Assembly (NCBI RefSeq): GCF_000308555.1
Contig: NZ_BAFY01000220.1
Span: forward strand, 1-50,161
DNA length: 50,161 nt
Source of the DNA: Nocardia cyriacigeorgica NBRC 100375
Lineage (GTDB): Bacteria; Actinomycetota; Actinomycetes; Mycobacteriales; Mycobacteriaceae
Direction of reading: 5' to 3'
Shown: positions 49,501 to 50,161 of the stretch, piece by piece
Layout of the letters: every line of letters starts with the position of its first letter
Position numbering within the stretch: the first letter of the stretch is position 1
Notes under the pieces: generated by a model
The model's input: only the letters and a program-made list of their open reading frames with translations
Databases searched by the model: none
What the model was told of the DNA's origin: nothing
Made by a program: the position numbers and the translations under genes

Positions 49501-50161
49501 CCAGGCCGCCTTGATGGTGCCCGCGGACAGGCCGCGGAACATGTCGATGGTCCCGGGCCCGGCCTCGGCGCGAATGGTGCCGGGGTCGAGGCCCCACGCC
49601 GTCTCCACGTAGGCCCGGTCGGCGGGGTTCAGCACGCTGCGCTGGCCGGGCAGGCCGGGACCCATGTACCCCATTTCCCGGCCGCCCATGGCGTTGGGCT
49701 GACCGGTCAGCGAGAACGGCCCGCTGCCGGGACGGCAGATCGCGCCGGTGGCCAGATGCAGGTTGATCAGGGCGTTGGTGTTCCAGGTGCCGTGCGTGGA
49801 TTGGTTGAGGCCCATCGTCCACAGGCTCATCCACTCGCCGGCCTCGCCGATCCAGCGGGCCGCAGTGCGCAGATCCTCGACGGGCAATCCGGTGATCTCG
49901 GCGACCCGGTCGGGGGTGTAATCGGCGAGGAATTCCGGCATCGCCGCCCAGCCCTCGGTGTGCTCGGCGATGAATTCGGCATCGATATCGCCTGCCTCGA
50001 CCAGCAGATGCAGCAGTCCGTTGAGCAGGGCCAGGTCGGTGCCGGGGGCGATCTGCAAAAACAGGTCGGCGCGGGCGGCGGTATCGGTGCGCCGCGGATC
50101 CACCACGATCAGCTTCGCGCCCGCCTTCAACCGGTCGGCCATCCGCAGGAACAGGATGGGG
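46501..50161 (-). CDS. Fused assimilatory nitrate reductase / CysJ-type flavoprotein (N-terminus beyond window)
   Basis: 1219 residues seen; the N-terminal Fe-S part is outside the window. First half: molybdopterin oxidoreductase (LIVVDPRRTDTAARADLFLQ, MSLWTMGLNQSTHG, LNTGRLQHQWHSMTKTGR, MCD-like FKACAVALRRV). Then a linker and a flavodoxin domain (VLWASQTGNAEEFAATAAHR, VFALGDSSYDDFCGHG), a Gly/Ser linker with an 18-bp tandem repeat, an FAD domain (RQYSISSSPL, GGVCSTFLADR) and an NADP domain (GPGTGIAPFRGFLHERR). Such a fusion can take electrons from NADPH to nitrate without a separate reductase. Start not visible; the TGA-side end is at 46501. Confidence 0.93.
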   Translation of the reverse strand, partial: PILFLRMADRLKAGAKLIVVDPRRTDTAARADLFLQIAPGTDLALLNGLLHLLVEAGDIDAEFIAEHTEGWAAMPEFLADYTPDRVAEITGLPVEDLRTAARWIGEAGEWMSLWTMGLNQSTHGTWNTNALINLHLATGAICRPGSGPFSLTGQPNAMGGREMGYMGPGLPGQRSVLNPADRAYVETAWGLDPGTIRAEAGPGTIDMFRGLSAGTIKAAWIICTNPVATVANRKTVIAGLEAAELVIAQDAYLDTATNAYADLLLPATLWAEADAVMVNSERNVTLLQSSVAPAGDARPDWQLIAQVATAMGFPGFDFASSAEVFAEIRRFANPATGYDLRGMSYERLREGPMQWPCADPEQRRNPIRYVNDGVSQTEFVDADGHRPRLAFPTPSRRAVFWPRPHLLPEEMPDDDYPFLLNTGRLQHQWHSMTKTGRIDKLNQLNGEPFVEIHPDDARALELAPGDHLEVTSRRGRAVLPARISDRVRPGDCFAPFHWNDEQGEYLTINAVTNDAVDADSLQPEFKACAVALRRVAPVARPVQQPPIAQPRNGTHPLAAMLGLDATATPTLSETERIYLGGYLAALHSLPVTGQPVLPASAPLSPQSRLWVDGLLAGMYSRGGAGDTAVSEAVAEQRVVTVLWASQTGNAEEFAATAAHRLTESGLSPRLLDMDSCDIGALTGDVLVISSTFGDGGPPDNGSDFWQRLDDSPVRFTGMRYAVFALGDSSYDDFCGHGRKLDQRFAEGGATRLLPRVDCEPDFVDTGQAWLDDVIALLTGNGGGAEGSGPASADSAGVLGPGASGGSGGLGVSGGLGVSGGTAAAVLERTITAPAPQPARRAPVPFTRNAPLRAPLIRNEVLSSADSSKEVRRFGFDLRDLDVSYEVGDSLGVWPTNCSSLVQEWLDATGLDGQRTVEVDSTELPLAEALRTRYDITKISHDLLEFVADRNPDQRLAKLLRRDNRNELARYLWDRQAVDVLRDFPVRADLVEWLGALKKLQPRQYSISSSPLVSPDQVELTVGVVRYGDPAAAGSAARRGGVCSTFLADRADTAEIPIFLQRAPHFRPPLDPSVPMIMVGPGTGIAPFRGFLHERRALGATGRNWLFFGDQHAAQNFYYRTELEDMFRTGHLSRLDLAFSRDQRERIYVQHRMIEHGAELWSWLREGAHLYVCGDAARMAKDVDDTLLKLARIHGKLDEDGALAFKKQLVAEKRYMRDVY
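47705..47740 (-). repeat. 18-bp tandem repeat in the flavoprotein linker
   Basis: CCGGAAACACCGAGCCCG occurs twice perfectly (47705-47722, 47723-47740) and a third, degenerate copy follows. On the coding strand it encodes GLGVSG units in the linker between flavodoxin and FAD domains. A likely slippage-prone site with variable copy number between strains. Confidence 0.8.

Overview
The window looks like a chromosomal segment of a mycolic-acid actinobacterium, most probably Nocardia or a close relative. The basis is very high GC and GC3, many GTG starts, a complete Mce transporter locus, and gene orders that I recall from the Mycobacterium tuberculosis map: tRNA-Thr/tRNA-Met/rpmG/had/tRNA-Trp/secE/nusG/rplK/rplA ... 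rplJ/rplL ... mceG-type ATPase ... rpoB, and yajQ ... htpX/polyprenyl synthase/menJ ... mannosyltransferase. Genus is inferred from gene content; no database was consulted.

Positions 1-27106 are almost entirely minus strand, so the biological order runs from high to low coordinates. It starts with a tRNA block (Tyr, Thr, Met), rpmG, a fused HadA/HadB dehydratase, tRNA-Trp, secE, nusG, rplK and rplA. An accessory insertion at about 16.0-21.8 kb holds a hypothetical protein, a DUF433/DUF5615-type toxin-antitoxin pair, a large SF1 helicase with a DUF2726-like nuclease end, and a small coiled-coil protein with a J-domain-like tail. Then come the L10 leader, rplJ and rplL, an MceG-type ATPase, the operon yrbEA-yrbEB-mceABCDEF with two Mce-associated genes, and finally rpoB, which is cut by the window start. 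This rpoB has Asn at the residue equivalent to E. coli Ser531.

Positions 27.3-36.4 kb hold a mixed-strand housekeeping and lipid block: YajQ, a nitroreductase-hemerythrin fusion divergent from a MarR regulator, HtpX, a polyprenyl diphosphate synthase, MenJ, an AraC regulator with a VOC protein, DUF2505, DUF3592 and a GT4 mannosyltransferase.

Positions 36.4-46.3 kb are more accessory: a P450/ferredoxin/DUF4097 operon divergent from a large AfsR-like (BTAD/NB-ARC/TPR) regulator, a DrrAB-like ABC exporter divergent from a GtrA-like membrane protein, and a TetR/aldo-keto reductase pair. Three promoters here (DUF4097 operon, exporter, GtrA) share an unusual architecture: tandem GTCAG repeats every 11-12 bp, exactly 8 bp, then GCGACNGT. 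This is the layout expected for a SARP/AfsR-type regulator, so a small regulon is proposed. The window ends inside a fused nitrate reductase/CysJ-type flavoprotein.

The two most interesting candidates are this repeat-defined regulon, including a 63-bp inverted promoter duplication, and the helicase/J-like protein module inserted between ribosomal protein genes.
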